Positions 1-8,979 of a stretch of 24,687 bases of DNA are shown one piece after another. Location: positions 1-24,687 of the forward strand of contig QANT01003684.1 of NCBI GenBank assembly GCA_003254885.1, written 5' to 3'. The position numbers and the translations under genes were made by a program. The stretch comes from Purshia tridentata. Taxonomy: Eukaryota; Streptophyta; Magnoliopsida; Rosales; Rosaceae. The notes under the pieces were generated by a model. The model searched no databases. It saw nothing but the letters and a program-made list of their open reading frames with translations, and was not told the DNA's origin. Position 1 is the stretch's first letter. Every line of letters begins with the position of its first letter.

Positions 1-956
1 AAGAAAATAAAAAAGCATAAATCATGCAAAAAAAAACGCAATATACATTCATTCCACATTTCAACTTGATTTTGTAATATATGATTTGTGCAAGAATTAT
101 TGTCCTAAAAGAGCCCAAGATGACAATCTTCTCTCTCTTCTTATAGCATATAAGTAATGCAATGATATGCGCAAGTCAGTTTTATGATGTGACTCAATTT
201 TTTTATTTTTTTATTGAGATGTGGCTCATGTTTTTACATTTTCTAACTGTACGTGATAGTAATTAAAATGTTACATATTACATGTATAATTTAAAATCAG
301 ACAAATAAAAATTATGAAGGAAATTAAATATTATTCGCAACTGTCAGATAGCTAGGCATGGAAGTCTCTGACAATGCAATACATTCGTGCTCTTAATTCG
401 TTACAAAAATATGAAAACAATACCTGTATTTCCATATTCTTCTTTTTTTTTTTTTTTGCTAATTAATGTATGTTTCAAATATAATGTATTTATTTTAAAT
501 TGTTCTACTCTTTAGATAGTTGAAATTTCCTTCGCACAATAATCATATAAAAAACCCTTAAAATGTGGCACTTTAAAAAAAAAAATTAAAAACAGAAAAC
601 AAAAAAGCAAAGCATAAGCAGAAATAATCGAAGAACCTAATTAAAACATGGACTTCCTGTCTGCAAACAGTGAATTAGGTCAGACGACAAAATAATAAAT
701 AATAGTATTTCAGAAGCCGTTGAAACATTAGTATTTAAAGTACCAAGGAAATTAAGGTTGAGATTTGAAACTTGGAAAACAAGAAAGACCTGTTTAATTC
801 TAAAACTAAAAGCATGTGGATGTGGGTATAGTACACCTGTGATCAAACTTATTCATATATATATATGGTGGCTCATGCATGCATGAGCCGAAAGCATAAA
901 TTCTTCTACTATTAAGAACTTTCGCACCATGCCCCCTTGTAATTAAATATTGGTGC

Positions 957-971
957 ATATATATATATATA
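957..971. repeat. (AT)n microsatellite
   Basis: This is a perfect AT dinucleotide run of about seven units in intergenic DNA. A shorter similar run lies near 856-866. Confidence 0.9.
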
Positions 972-1353
972 CAATTGTTTGTGAAACTAGTAGCTCCAAA
1001 CCTAACCTACATTCATTCATGCGTTCCTAGTTTGAATCAAAACCAGCAGCGTACTTTCAAATTCTTTTGTCTCCTACCTTGTTTGCATATGTCTAACAGT
1101 GTGAGGTCGAGCCTTCTCAAATTTCAAAGGCCGGCCTTATTTTCCATATAATATTTCATGTTGTTTGCAAATGAATTCCGGTTTTTAGTTCAATCTTAAT
1201 TAACCATTTATTAATTTAATATATGAAATGGCCGGGACGGTTACATTTTCATAAAGAAAAAAGTAGTCTTATTAATAATTAAATTATAAGTGCAAGGTCA
1301 ACATTGTTGAATTTCTCAGTCAATCCATATATAAAAGAGTGATATAATTAAAT

Positions 1354-1372
1354 ACACACACACACACACACA
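1354..1372. repeat. (AC)n microsatellite
   Basis: This is a perfect AC dinucleotide run of about nine and a half units, flanked by AT-rich DNA. It is likely to be length-polymorphic. Confidence 0.92.
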
Positions 1373-2837
1373 TAACTTACACTTTCCTTTTTGAAAGTTG
1401 AGCTAGCTAGCCGTTTGTCTTTGACAAATTAGAACTTCTGTTTCCTTTTACTTCGATCTCTGATACATATGTTGTTGGAAAATGTATATGTCTCAACAAG
1501 GAAGGATGATGGAAGTTTCCTAACAATTCTACTGCTATATACATTGTTCGATGTTTTAATAAATATCTTATTGTGCTAACTTACATAAACTGATTATGTA
1601 TTATTTAAATATAAGTTCATTTGTTCCTACGTATTCACCATCAAATAATATTTTTTGCATGGTGATTGCCTGAAAATGCCTACGACATGGAATAACGTAT
1701 GTCATAATAACATATTAAGAAATTAACCAACCTAATTAAATTGAATATTCTTAATCTAAATAAAACGATAGTATATAACTACATATATATAGGTTAATGT
1801 TCATGCATGTGTTCATAAAAATATCCCATATTGCTAATGTTTAGTTAATAAAGCACAAGATTATTCGTGGTAATGACGACATAGAATCAATCAGAGCTAG
1901 CCTTGAACCTTCCTACTTTCCTAGTCATTTACGATTATTAATTATTTTGTAACACAAAAGAGAGAAAGGAGATCTCTTAAAATTAAATATTGGCCTAGTC
2001 TTTCTGATTCTTTCAACGACTTTGCTTGCATGGCCATTGTTTAGTCAAAGTCGGTGGCAGAGATATATGCTTTGAAGTTTGAAGCCGAACGTGATTGAGA
2101 AGTATAGCAAAATTTCAGGTACGTAGCCAAAGATTGTCAAAAAGACAAAGGAGTTAGGCAAGCAAAAGGAATATTAAAGACATCAAAACCTTTGAATTAG
2201 GCCCTTCAAAAAGGAATAACTTTTTGGTTAAGAAAGTATCTTCATCGATCACCACACTCGTATTAAATTTTGGCTCTCTTTTTTTCTCTAAGAACAATGT
2301 TACTTAGCTCAATGTATTTACCAATATTCTTGAGCTTGTTTTCTGATTTCCCAAGGAGTAATATATATGAGAGATCGAAGAATATATAATCCTAATCCTA
2401 ATTATTCCAACCCTAGCTACTTACGAAGTTCCAGGAGATATAGATGCTCATGATCATATTATTGACATTAGTTGTAGATTTTAGTATCCATCAATCAGTG
2501 ACCAGATCGATCGACCATGTAAAGTTGATACCATATAGTGCAATCTACGTGCCATATCTAGCATATATAAACGTGTTTTTTTTAGGCTTTAGTGCATGAA
2601 AATATTATTATTGTATTAGAACGAAAGAATAATATTGGAATATGCAAATATTGCTGATATATATATAATTACTTACTGGATTATTATTCTTCAAATTCCA
2701 TACATTCCCCCGGATTTTAGTTATCTGAATTGGTAGCTTTGATTCTGGGATGAGAACCTTCTTTTTGGTACGCTTGCTTGATCTCTTTTTCCTTTTTATT
2801 AAAATTTTTGGGTGAATTACATTTTCGACCTTTGTTT

Positions 2838-3015
2838 AAATTAATTTCACTTTGATCTATTGCACTACAATTATTGCAATATCAACCCAAATGTTTAGAC
2901 GTCGTTTCACTCTTAATGATTTTTGTGTACCCACGCTGCCATCTAACTTTACACATTGTACATGCATTAATTAGTTACAATGGTTGAAACTTTAGGACCA
3001 AAATGAAATTAATTT
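2838..3015. repeat. Short inverted-repeat element, possible MITE relic
   Basis: The ~21-nt tract at 2838-2858 and the tract at 2994-3015 are inverted copies that differ at only a few positions (both contain AAATTAATTTCA or its complement). They enclose about 135 bp. The arrangement resembles an eroded MITE, but no target-site duplication is clear and the A/T richness of the arms weakens the case. Confidence 0.35.
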
Positions 3016-3835
3016 TGCCTAATTTGTATTATTATAGGATGCAAAGTGCGATGAAGCTTATATTTTTTAAGACAAAAGTTTTTGTCCTTTTTCTTTTGAA
3101 GGGTTTTGGCGAAAATATTCCAATCTTTGGCATGGGACTCACTCGTGGCAATGAAAGAAACTTCCACTCAAATAAAAAAAAATGAAGGTAATATAAAAAG
3201 GAAAGAAGTTCCATATATAAGTTCTCCTTTACCGCTTGGCCACTTGTCAAAGTTATTTTCTTTTGTAGAGGCCCACATGTTTTTATGTTACTTTACTAAG
3301 AAAATAAATGAAAATTTCTACCACTTTCATATTATCAAAAGTCCATTCGGAGTTCTGGTCAAAACTACAATCCCCAATGGAAAGAAGTTGAAGTATGTGC
3401 GAGTAGGGGAAGGTCAAAGACTCAAAGTCTCACACAAACTTCTCTCATGTTGGTCTAACTTCAAACCACAAATGGTGGTGTTCAATATAATTTAGTAAGT
3501 TATAAAAAAGTCTCACACAAGACACAATGCACACTTTTTATAAATAGTTTAAGTAAAAAGTTATATATATATATATATAACTTTCTAAACTGTACAGTCT
3601 GTACCAACATTATTAACTCGAAAACCGACCAAATTAACTGTTTAATATTAAGCCTGAAACGTATATTTCTAAAAGAAATTATAATTATAATCATGAGAGA
3701 TACATCTAAATAAGAAAATCAAGTACAAAATAGTTCATTTTCTAAAAATTAGGCAACCCAGGCCTGGTCTACTTTTTATTTCAACAATATCATTTTCACA
3801 TGGTAATATTCATGTAACTGTTAGTGAGTAACATA
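3016..3835. other. AT-rich intergenic DNA; open frame at 3106-3495 not supported
   Basis: A 129-codon + strand open frame lies here (3106-3495). It shows no recognisable domain, its composition matches the surrounding DNA, and it overlaps an open frame on the other strand, so I do not call it a gene. A perfect (TA)n run occupies about 3562-3579. Confidence 0.6.
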
Positions 3836-3845
3836 TGAATTAAAG

Positions 3846-3938
3846 TGAATTGAGATTGGCCTATTTGGTCAAAAAAGAAATTTTCTCTACACTCTCGGTT
3901 CGAACCCTCCCTCTTTTCCTGTAATTAAAAAAAATTAT
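3846..3938 (+). mobile_element. Short tRNA-derived SINE (copy 1) with perfect 10-bp target-site duplication
   Basis: The 93-bp body is flanked by identical 10-mers TGAATTAAAG at 3836-3845 and 3939-3948, the footprint expected of LINE-driven retroposition. Inside, an A-box-like word TTGGCCTATTTGG (3856-3868) and a near-consensus B box GGTTCGAACCC (3897-3907) lie ~30 nt apart, as in an internal RNA polymerase III promoter. A pyrimidine-rich stretch and an A-rich 3' tail follow. The body is shorter than most plant SINEs, so it may be a minimal or 3'-truncated family. A related copy lies near 17600. It is not a tRNA gene: there is no acceptor stem or cloverleaf. Confidence 0.72.
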
Positions 3939-3981
3939 TGAATTAAAGATAGTAATTAATTACACTGATATAACAATTTAT

Positions 3982-4381
3982 AGAGGCCCTTTCCGTTTGA
4001 GATATACATTATCTTAAATATGATGAAGTATGGCTTGTGAGACCCATTCCGCACTATAATTTGATGATCAAAGCCGTCTAATTTTTAAATCTTTATACAA
4101 ATATCATCATTATAAAAAATAAAGTAAATCATAAACTATTAAAACATCTAATTGTAATAGAATAAATTGACGAATATAGTAATTCTGTTAACACTTGAAA
4201 TAATGACTCTTTAATCAAATAATTAAATGATTTCCGTTTTGTCTAATTTTATTACAAAAAAAAATCATTATATAGAGATTTTGAAAGTATAAAGTTCCAA
4301 TTATCGAATTACAATTCGATATGAGTCCCACAAATCATACTTCATCATATTTAAAATGAAGTATATCTCAACAAAGGCATG
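3982..4381. mobile_element. MITE with long imperfect terminal inverted repeats
   Basis: The two ends are inverted copies over at least 50-60 bp and more loosely over ~100 bp. The left tract 4016-4032 is the exact reverse complement of 4336-4352 (17 nt), and TTGAGATATAC at 3997-4007 pairs with 4361-4371. The ~200-bp core is AT-rich and non-coding. A possible ~9-bp target duplication (AACAATTTA at 3972 and AACAGTTAT at 4382) is imperfect. Long terminal repeats with a 9-bp duplication would suit a Mutator-like origin, but the superfamily is inference and the ends are accurate only to a few bases. Confidence 0.7.
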
Positions 4382-4399
4382 AACAGTTATACAAATAAC

Positions 4400-5600
4400 T
4401 TTTGCATTATATGCTACTTGAGTTTTTGAGTATTGATTATATAATAATACAATGAATTAATACTCACAAAAAGTTCAAATAATAATAATAATAATAATAA
4501 CAACAAATTTTCTTAAATTTCATGCATGTCACAATAGTACACTAGTGTCAGTAACACCATGCAAAGTCGTCAACAACGGCGGCAAAAGTCCCTTAAAAGT
4601 AAACCGGAAAAATTAAACAACTACCTGCATCTGCATGGGTCCGAAACAAATTATTGGGTTCTTTCAGTCAATATAAAATTTATAAGTACTGTTTGATATC
4701 TAAATTTTGAACCACATGATTGTGAATAAATATCTTTGTTTTCAAATAAAAAATAACATTTAATTACAGTTCTTAGAAATTCTTATGAGCACTGTTAATA
4801 ATTAACAAATTTGTTCACCAAATTATATGGTTGTATTTGTATTGCATCTCATTTATTTAAATCAATGCTGATTTTAACTTATTTATTCTAGCATATAAAG
4901 ATATTAATATATATACAAACACATCAATTAGTGAATAATTTTAAAATGCAAACTTATTGCTTACATACTCGATCGATCTTGTGGGTCAAAGATTGTTGTT
5001 TCATTGAAAGTAATTAATTACGTGTTGTGGTATCTTTGTAGAAAGTCGGCAAAGCTCTTAGGCCGGTGAGGACAAAATCTCAATTGACAAGCATTGAATT
5101 TTTAGCAACGAAAGCCATATATGCATTAGAAGGTGCAATGATTTACCAAACCGCGTAGCATTGAACAATCCTACGACACGTGCTACATAAGTGTCTAAAA
5201 ACTTATGTAAAAAATAAGATATTATTAGCATTTAAGCATTTGAGCAGTGTTCGTTTAATATGCTACGTCTGCGCGAAATAAAAGCTCTCGTGAATGTGAA
5301 TTGATTGAGTTTGAATAATCACGATGCATCAAATCATAAGTTACATCAAAATGGCACACCTGCTCCGCGAAAAAGTTAGAAAGTACACCAAGCGTGCATA
5401 TACTTGATTGAATCACATTAATCAGCTGCTAACTCACAGCTAGAAAGCACTCATAGCTAGTGCTAACTCACCATAGCACCACAATGGGGCTACTCTATAT
5501 TGACCATCAACAATAACATGCACGCCAACGCCTTCAAATTTTGTCATATTATCATTAACACCAATGCTTAACATCAGACTGAAAATATTGGTCAAAAGTT
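4400..5600. other. AT-rich intergenic DNA
   Basis: No gene is visible. An (AAT)n microsatellite lies at 4478-4500. The part at 5040-5300 is slightly less AT-rich (words such as GGCCGG, ACACGTG and CTGCGCG) but has no coding frame or motif I can name. Confidence 0.65.
4478..4500. repeat. (AAT)n microsatellite
   Basis: This is a perfect AAT trinucleotide run of nearly eight units. Confidence 0.93.
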
Positions 5601-5611
5601 ATGACTAAAGT

Positions 5612-5730
5612 CTAGTCTAATACAAACGCCAAATATTGATCAAATATTGCTTATCACCCTAAGCAATAGGTTAACACTTGATCAAAGATTCAGTTTAGAC
5701 TGATATAGTCTAATGTAAACACCAAGTAGC
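5612..5730. repeat. Imperfect direct repeat with small hairpin
   Basis: The phrase TAGTCTAATACAAACGCCAA near 5612 recurs as TAGTCTAATGTAAACACCAA near 5706, a spacing of about 94 bp. Between them, ATTGCTTA (5646-5653) and TAAGCAAT (5660-5667) form a perfect 8-bp stem with a 6-nt loop. This is probably part of an old transposon. No ends can be fixed. Confidence 0.45.
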
Positions 5731-5739
5731 TCTTCTGAA

Positions 5740-6280
5740 AATCCCATTATCGATCAAGCCTCAATATATAGTAAATGGTAGATCTATGGAAATTGTTTAA
5801 CTCCATAACGTAGCATATCATATAGTACATAATCATCAGATACAATGTTACAAATAAACATTTCGACCATATAATTACATATGTAAACATTGATGATAGA
5901 CATAGATATAGTATTTACCCTTGCATTAGAGATTAAGAATTTAGCACTTTTTTGAAATAGTAGTGTACAATTAGTCCTGAAAACTCTATCAACATGTAAT
6001 CATTTAAGCACAGTTAACCATAGATGGTATGCAAATTTCATCATACTTTGTCCACTTTTGAATAAATGATGAGCAAGCGATATTTGTGTCTCTATTATAT
6101 AGTTATAAATTATAATTAATTAACCTCCTTCCCAGTTCCCACCCAAATGAAAAAAAAAAATTGATAATTATTGTAGCCATCCTGTGAATCCTCTGAGACA
6201 ATCTAGCCAAAAATAGAAAGGGCAATCCAATCACAGCACATACATTGGCAAAGAGCCAACTGAAAAAACTGCCACAACAG
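5740..6280. other. AT-rich intergenic DNA
   Basis: No coding, RNA or repeat structure is recognised here. Minus-strand open frames that overlap its right part (from 6103) have no domain signature. Confidence 0.6.
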
Positions 6281-6720
6281 AGAAACCCAGTGACTTTTCG
6301 ATGGGCCTCCACTAAGAAGGAAAAACCAGACGCTGCATGATGTGTATTGGGCCCCACAACCCCCCTCTTTCCTTTTCCAAGATGTGACATATGTGAGGTA
6401 GGCCTGGCAATGATTCAGCAGGGCCCACAAATGATGCTGTAGTGCAAAGCCCACTAATAGCCCACCACACCCACTCACCTCTAATTTTTCTCTACCTCTC
6501 CTCCACCAAAGCATATATGCACCTTCACTGTAATGTACCATGTATGTGAATATCTGGATATCCCCTTCCCTTTCTTTTCTTGATTTTTATGGATTTTAAT
6601 ATTTTGTAGAAGTGGGGCATTAAGAACTAAGCTGCAGTGATATATAGAACAAAAGGTGAGTGTTGTTGTATGTGATTTTGGAGAGCCCCTTTAGTGGGTA
6701 GTTGGGTAGTTTAATTAATT

Positions 6721-6808
6721 TGGAGACTATGGTTCTCTTCTGCTGCAGTGTGTGCAATGTATGGGACTAATTTGGATTCTCATTCACACCCATTTTCCTT
6801 AGTCTCCA
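6721..6808. repeat. Fold-back hairpin
   Basis: TGGAGACTATGG (6721-6732) pairs at 11 of 12 positions with CCTTAGTCTCCA (6797-6808). Weaker pairing continues inward (GTGTGTGCAATG against CATTCACACCC). The ~64-nt interior includes CTGCTGCAG. It does not match any conserved plant microRNA that I recognise. Confidence 0.45.
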
Positions 6809-6824
6809 TCTCCATGCTTCTTTC

Positions 6825-6844
6825 TTCTATTCTATTCTATTCTA
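6825..6844. repeat. (TTCTA)n pentanucleotide microsatellite
   Basis: Four perfect TTCTA units are followed by a partial one. Confidence 0.88.
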
Positions 6845-6899
6845 TTTATCATATATTATCTTATATGAAATACATAAACAAATAGGATAAAGTTTGAAA

Positions 6900-7135
6900 T
6901 TTATTGTGTGAGAGGAAAGCGCTAGAACTTGGTTATTTCAACCAAGTTTTTCTAACAACTTTAACTTTTGGAATGCATTAATTATTTAACATGGTATCAG
7001 AGCTTTATTTATATGAGATTTTCGGTTCCAAACCTCTAATTCTTATGTACAGGATGCGGCTACATGTGAAAAATAGTGTAAGCTTAACATTGTCGACCGA
7101 CTTCCTAACAATTTAAACATTTAGGAGTAGTGGTT
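6900..7135 (+). mobile_element. LTR-retroelement relic (TRIM-like) with tRNA-Met primer binding site
   Basis: TGGTATCAGAGC at 6992-7003 is the classic primer binding site complementary to the 3' end of initiator tRNA-Met. It directly follows ...TTAACA, a plausible LTR 3' end. Upstream is a perfect 9-bp stem, AACTTGGTT (6926-6934) with AACCAAGTT (6940-6948). The pre-PBS phrase CTAACAACTTTAACTTTTGGA (~6952) has a weak echo about 155 bp downstream (CTAACAATTTAAACATTTAGGA, ~7107), as if from a second short LTR. No gag or pol coding sequence is seen, so this is a short non-autonomous element or an eroded fragment. Its ends are uncertain. Confidence 0.5.
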
Positions 7136-7139
7136 GTCT

Positions 7140-8130
7140 AACATTTTTATCACTATCTTAAGAAATGTATTATCAAATAGGGAAGTGTAACATATTTGTG
7201 CTCCTTCAAACACCTTGCACTCTTATGCACCGATATGTGAGTAACATATTTTATTATATTAATAGCATTCATTGCACTTTGCATATGAGGTTGGGAGTGC
7301 AAGAAGGGAGCGTGAATGGCGCTCTCTTACAATCCAAAATCATCTTTATGATTCCTAATTTGTATTATCTTCCTCTTAAAGACCTTGATAATTAATTAAG
7401 GTGCTTAATTAAGGGCAGGCAAAGAAGAATATATAGAAGATTAAGTTCCACTTGGTGCTAATGGGATAATGAGGAAGATTGAGAAAGCTTTATGAATGAT
7501 AGCTATAGTTCCTAGCTTCTCTAATCTACTGAAAATTTCACCTGGTTTCTCTTTTCATTAATTTTATAATGTGGAAATCAAGCTAAGTGTACTTGATCAA
7601 CAAATGAAAACATCCTAAGACATAATCATTTGCCTTAAAATTATGTATCTTTCTTTATGAAGTTAGGCTAAGATAACAGATCGATTCTTCCCCTTACTTG
7701 CCAAGATCTTAAAGTGCCTTTAATTTTTATTGTTCTTAGTGCTCAAGGCACTAACAAGGAATTAGTTCCAAAGTAGAATTGATTGCAACGCATGCAGATG
7801 CAGTACTATCATATATATAGATGTTACATCTATCTTAAATCCATTACTATGATAAGGTCTCTTTCTCCAACAAATCAAATCTTCAAAAAACATTCTCATT
7901 ATGTAGTTTATTAGTTTTAATCCATAGACAATCTCCTCACACTGTTTAATTTTCTTTGTTTTTGTCTTCATGTTCGATATATATAATTTCAAAAATTGAC
8001 ATGCACTCCTTTTCAGTTTTCAGTATTACATTCCGTTAGTGCAATTATACAATATTAAATCCAAACATCCAAGTGTGAGAAGCTAAATCAGAAGTACATT
8101 TAGCATTTTAATTTTTGAGGAATGCTATGT
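7140..8130. other. AT-rich intergenic DNA
   Basis: No gene or clear repeat was found. Open frames at 7165-7395 (+) and 7762-7992 (-) are short, lysine/isoleucine-rich and lack any domain. Confidence 0.6.
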
Positions 8131-8137
8131 GTCATTT

Positions 8138-8975
8138 CTGATAAATGACTAAGATTAGAAAGATTGCCAAAGTGCATTTGTAATAAATGACTAAGATTAA
8201 TTAGAAACTAAAAATTGCAAGAATGAATAGTTATGGTACATTATAATTTTTAAATAGGCAGTACTAGGGTGCCATAATAATTTATGCCTTAATGGCGCCC
8301 TAATGATATGGCATTGCTTGTTGCAGCACTCGCCTGTTCTAAAAAATTCACTACCTAGCGCTCAATGAGGTTGAACAGAAAAAAAATTGTGAGTGTCTTC
8401 AACGAATGTCCGCATTGATATATATGATGTTGCAGAGTACAATTAGTTGAGGAATCCATTCTCGAACCATTGAGGAGGCTTGGCTCCTTTGAGTTTGATG
8501 GGCATGGTAACTAATTATTTAGTTTTCCAGAAATTTTTATGAACTCAAAAAATTCACACCTTAAATAATGATGGGAATTCCTTCTTCTTCTTTTTCTTGT
8601 TTAAATCCTTTTTGTAGGCAATTTGGGTATGAATTGGCATTCATCTTTTGCAATCGGACGACCGTGTACATCCCAAGTTTAGTCATATTCCTTCGTTATA
8701 TATGAAGATGATTTAACACTTATCTGTACAATTCATTAATAAATTTGAAGATCAGAAGATTTAAATATGGATTAGATAAAATATAGATCTCTTAATAATT
8801 TCAGCCATTAGATTTAGGTTGGGTAAGATAGTCTTTCAATAATATTATTATTATGATGTGAAAAATAATTTTGTCACATCAAATTAGGACACATGATCTT
8901 GTGCCCTAATAGGGCACAAAATCTTTAAATTTCTAATAAATGGCTAAGGTTAGAAATCAAAGATTGCCAAGATAT
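8138..8975. repeat. Hairpin-rich repeat block, probable MITE-derived DNA
   Basis: A motif of the form AATAAATGACTAAGATTA occurs three times in the same orientation (8141, 8182 and, diverged, 8935). The first and third are followed by AGATTGCCAA. Between them sit three fold-backs: TAGGGTGCCAT (8265-8275) with ATGGCGCCCTA (8292-8302), GATGTGA (8855-8861) with TCACATC (8874-8880), and TTGTGCCCT (8899-8907) with AGGGCACAA (8911-8919). The first and last share TAGGG(T/C)GCC or TAGGGCAC arms, which suggests one repeat family with nested or rearranged copies. Exact element borders are not resolved. Confidence 0.5.
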
Positions 8976-8979
8976 GGAG

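Larger units (their letters stand above)
1..2830. other. AT-rich intergenic DNA without a recognisable gene
   Basis: All short open frames here are uninterrupted by chance only: none shows a domain, a plausible exon structure or plant-gene composition. The stretch is dominated by A/T runs and contains two dinucleotide microsatellites (listed separately). A few W-box-like TTGAC/GTCAA words occur near 2040-2140, but with no promoter architecture behind them I assign no function. Confidence 0.7.
6300..6850 (+). promoter_or_regulatory. Promoter-like island with GGCCCA/TGGGCC motifs and candidate intron; possible non-coding transcription unit
   Basis: This block is GC-richer than its surroundings. 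It has TGGGCCCCA near 6348, GGGCCCACA near 6421 and two AGCCCAC words near 6449-6465, all of the site II/TCP-like type common in plant core promoters. A pyrimidine patch (about 6485-6510) and a TATA-like GCATATATGC follow at once. Downstream, AAAG|GTGAGT (intron start ~6656) and TGCTGCAG (intron end ~6748) would make a short GT-AG intron. No protein frame on either strand is convincing, so if it is transcribed it would be a non-coding RNA, or the 5' relic of a lost gene. This is inference from motif layout alone. Confidence 0.3.

Noticed and set aside
3106..3495. 129-codon + strand open frame in the left gene desert
   Set aside because: No domain or family resemblance, AT-rich composition like its surroundings, overlapped by an opposite-strand frame, and no exon or promoter context.
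3846..3938. Possible tRNA gene because of the GGTTCGAACCC B box
   Set aside because: No acceptor stem, anticodon arm or cloverleaf; the flanking duplication and A tail fit a SINE instead.
6103..6541. Two overlapping minus-strand open frames of 95 and 112 codons
   Set aside because: Trp/Cys-rich translations with no family pattern, antisense to a promoter-like sequence; chance frames in a locally GC-richer block.
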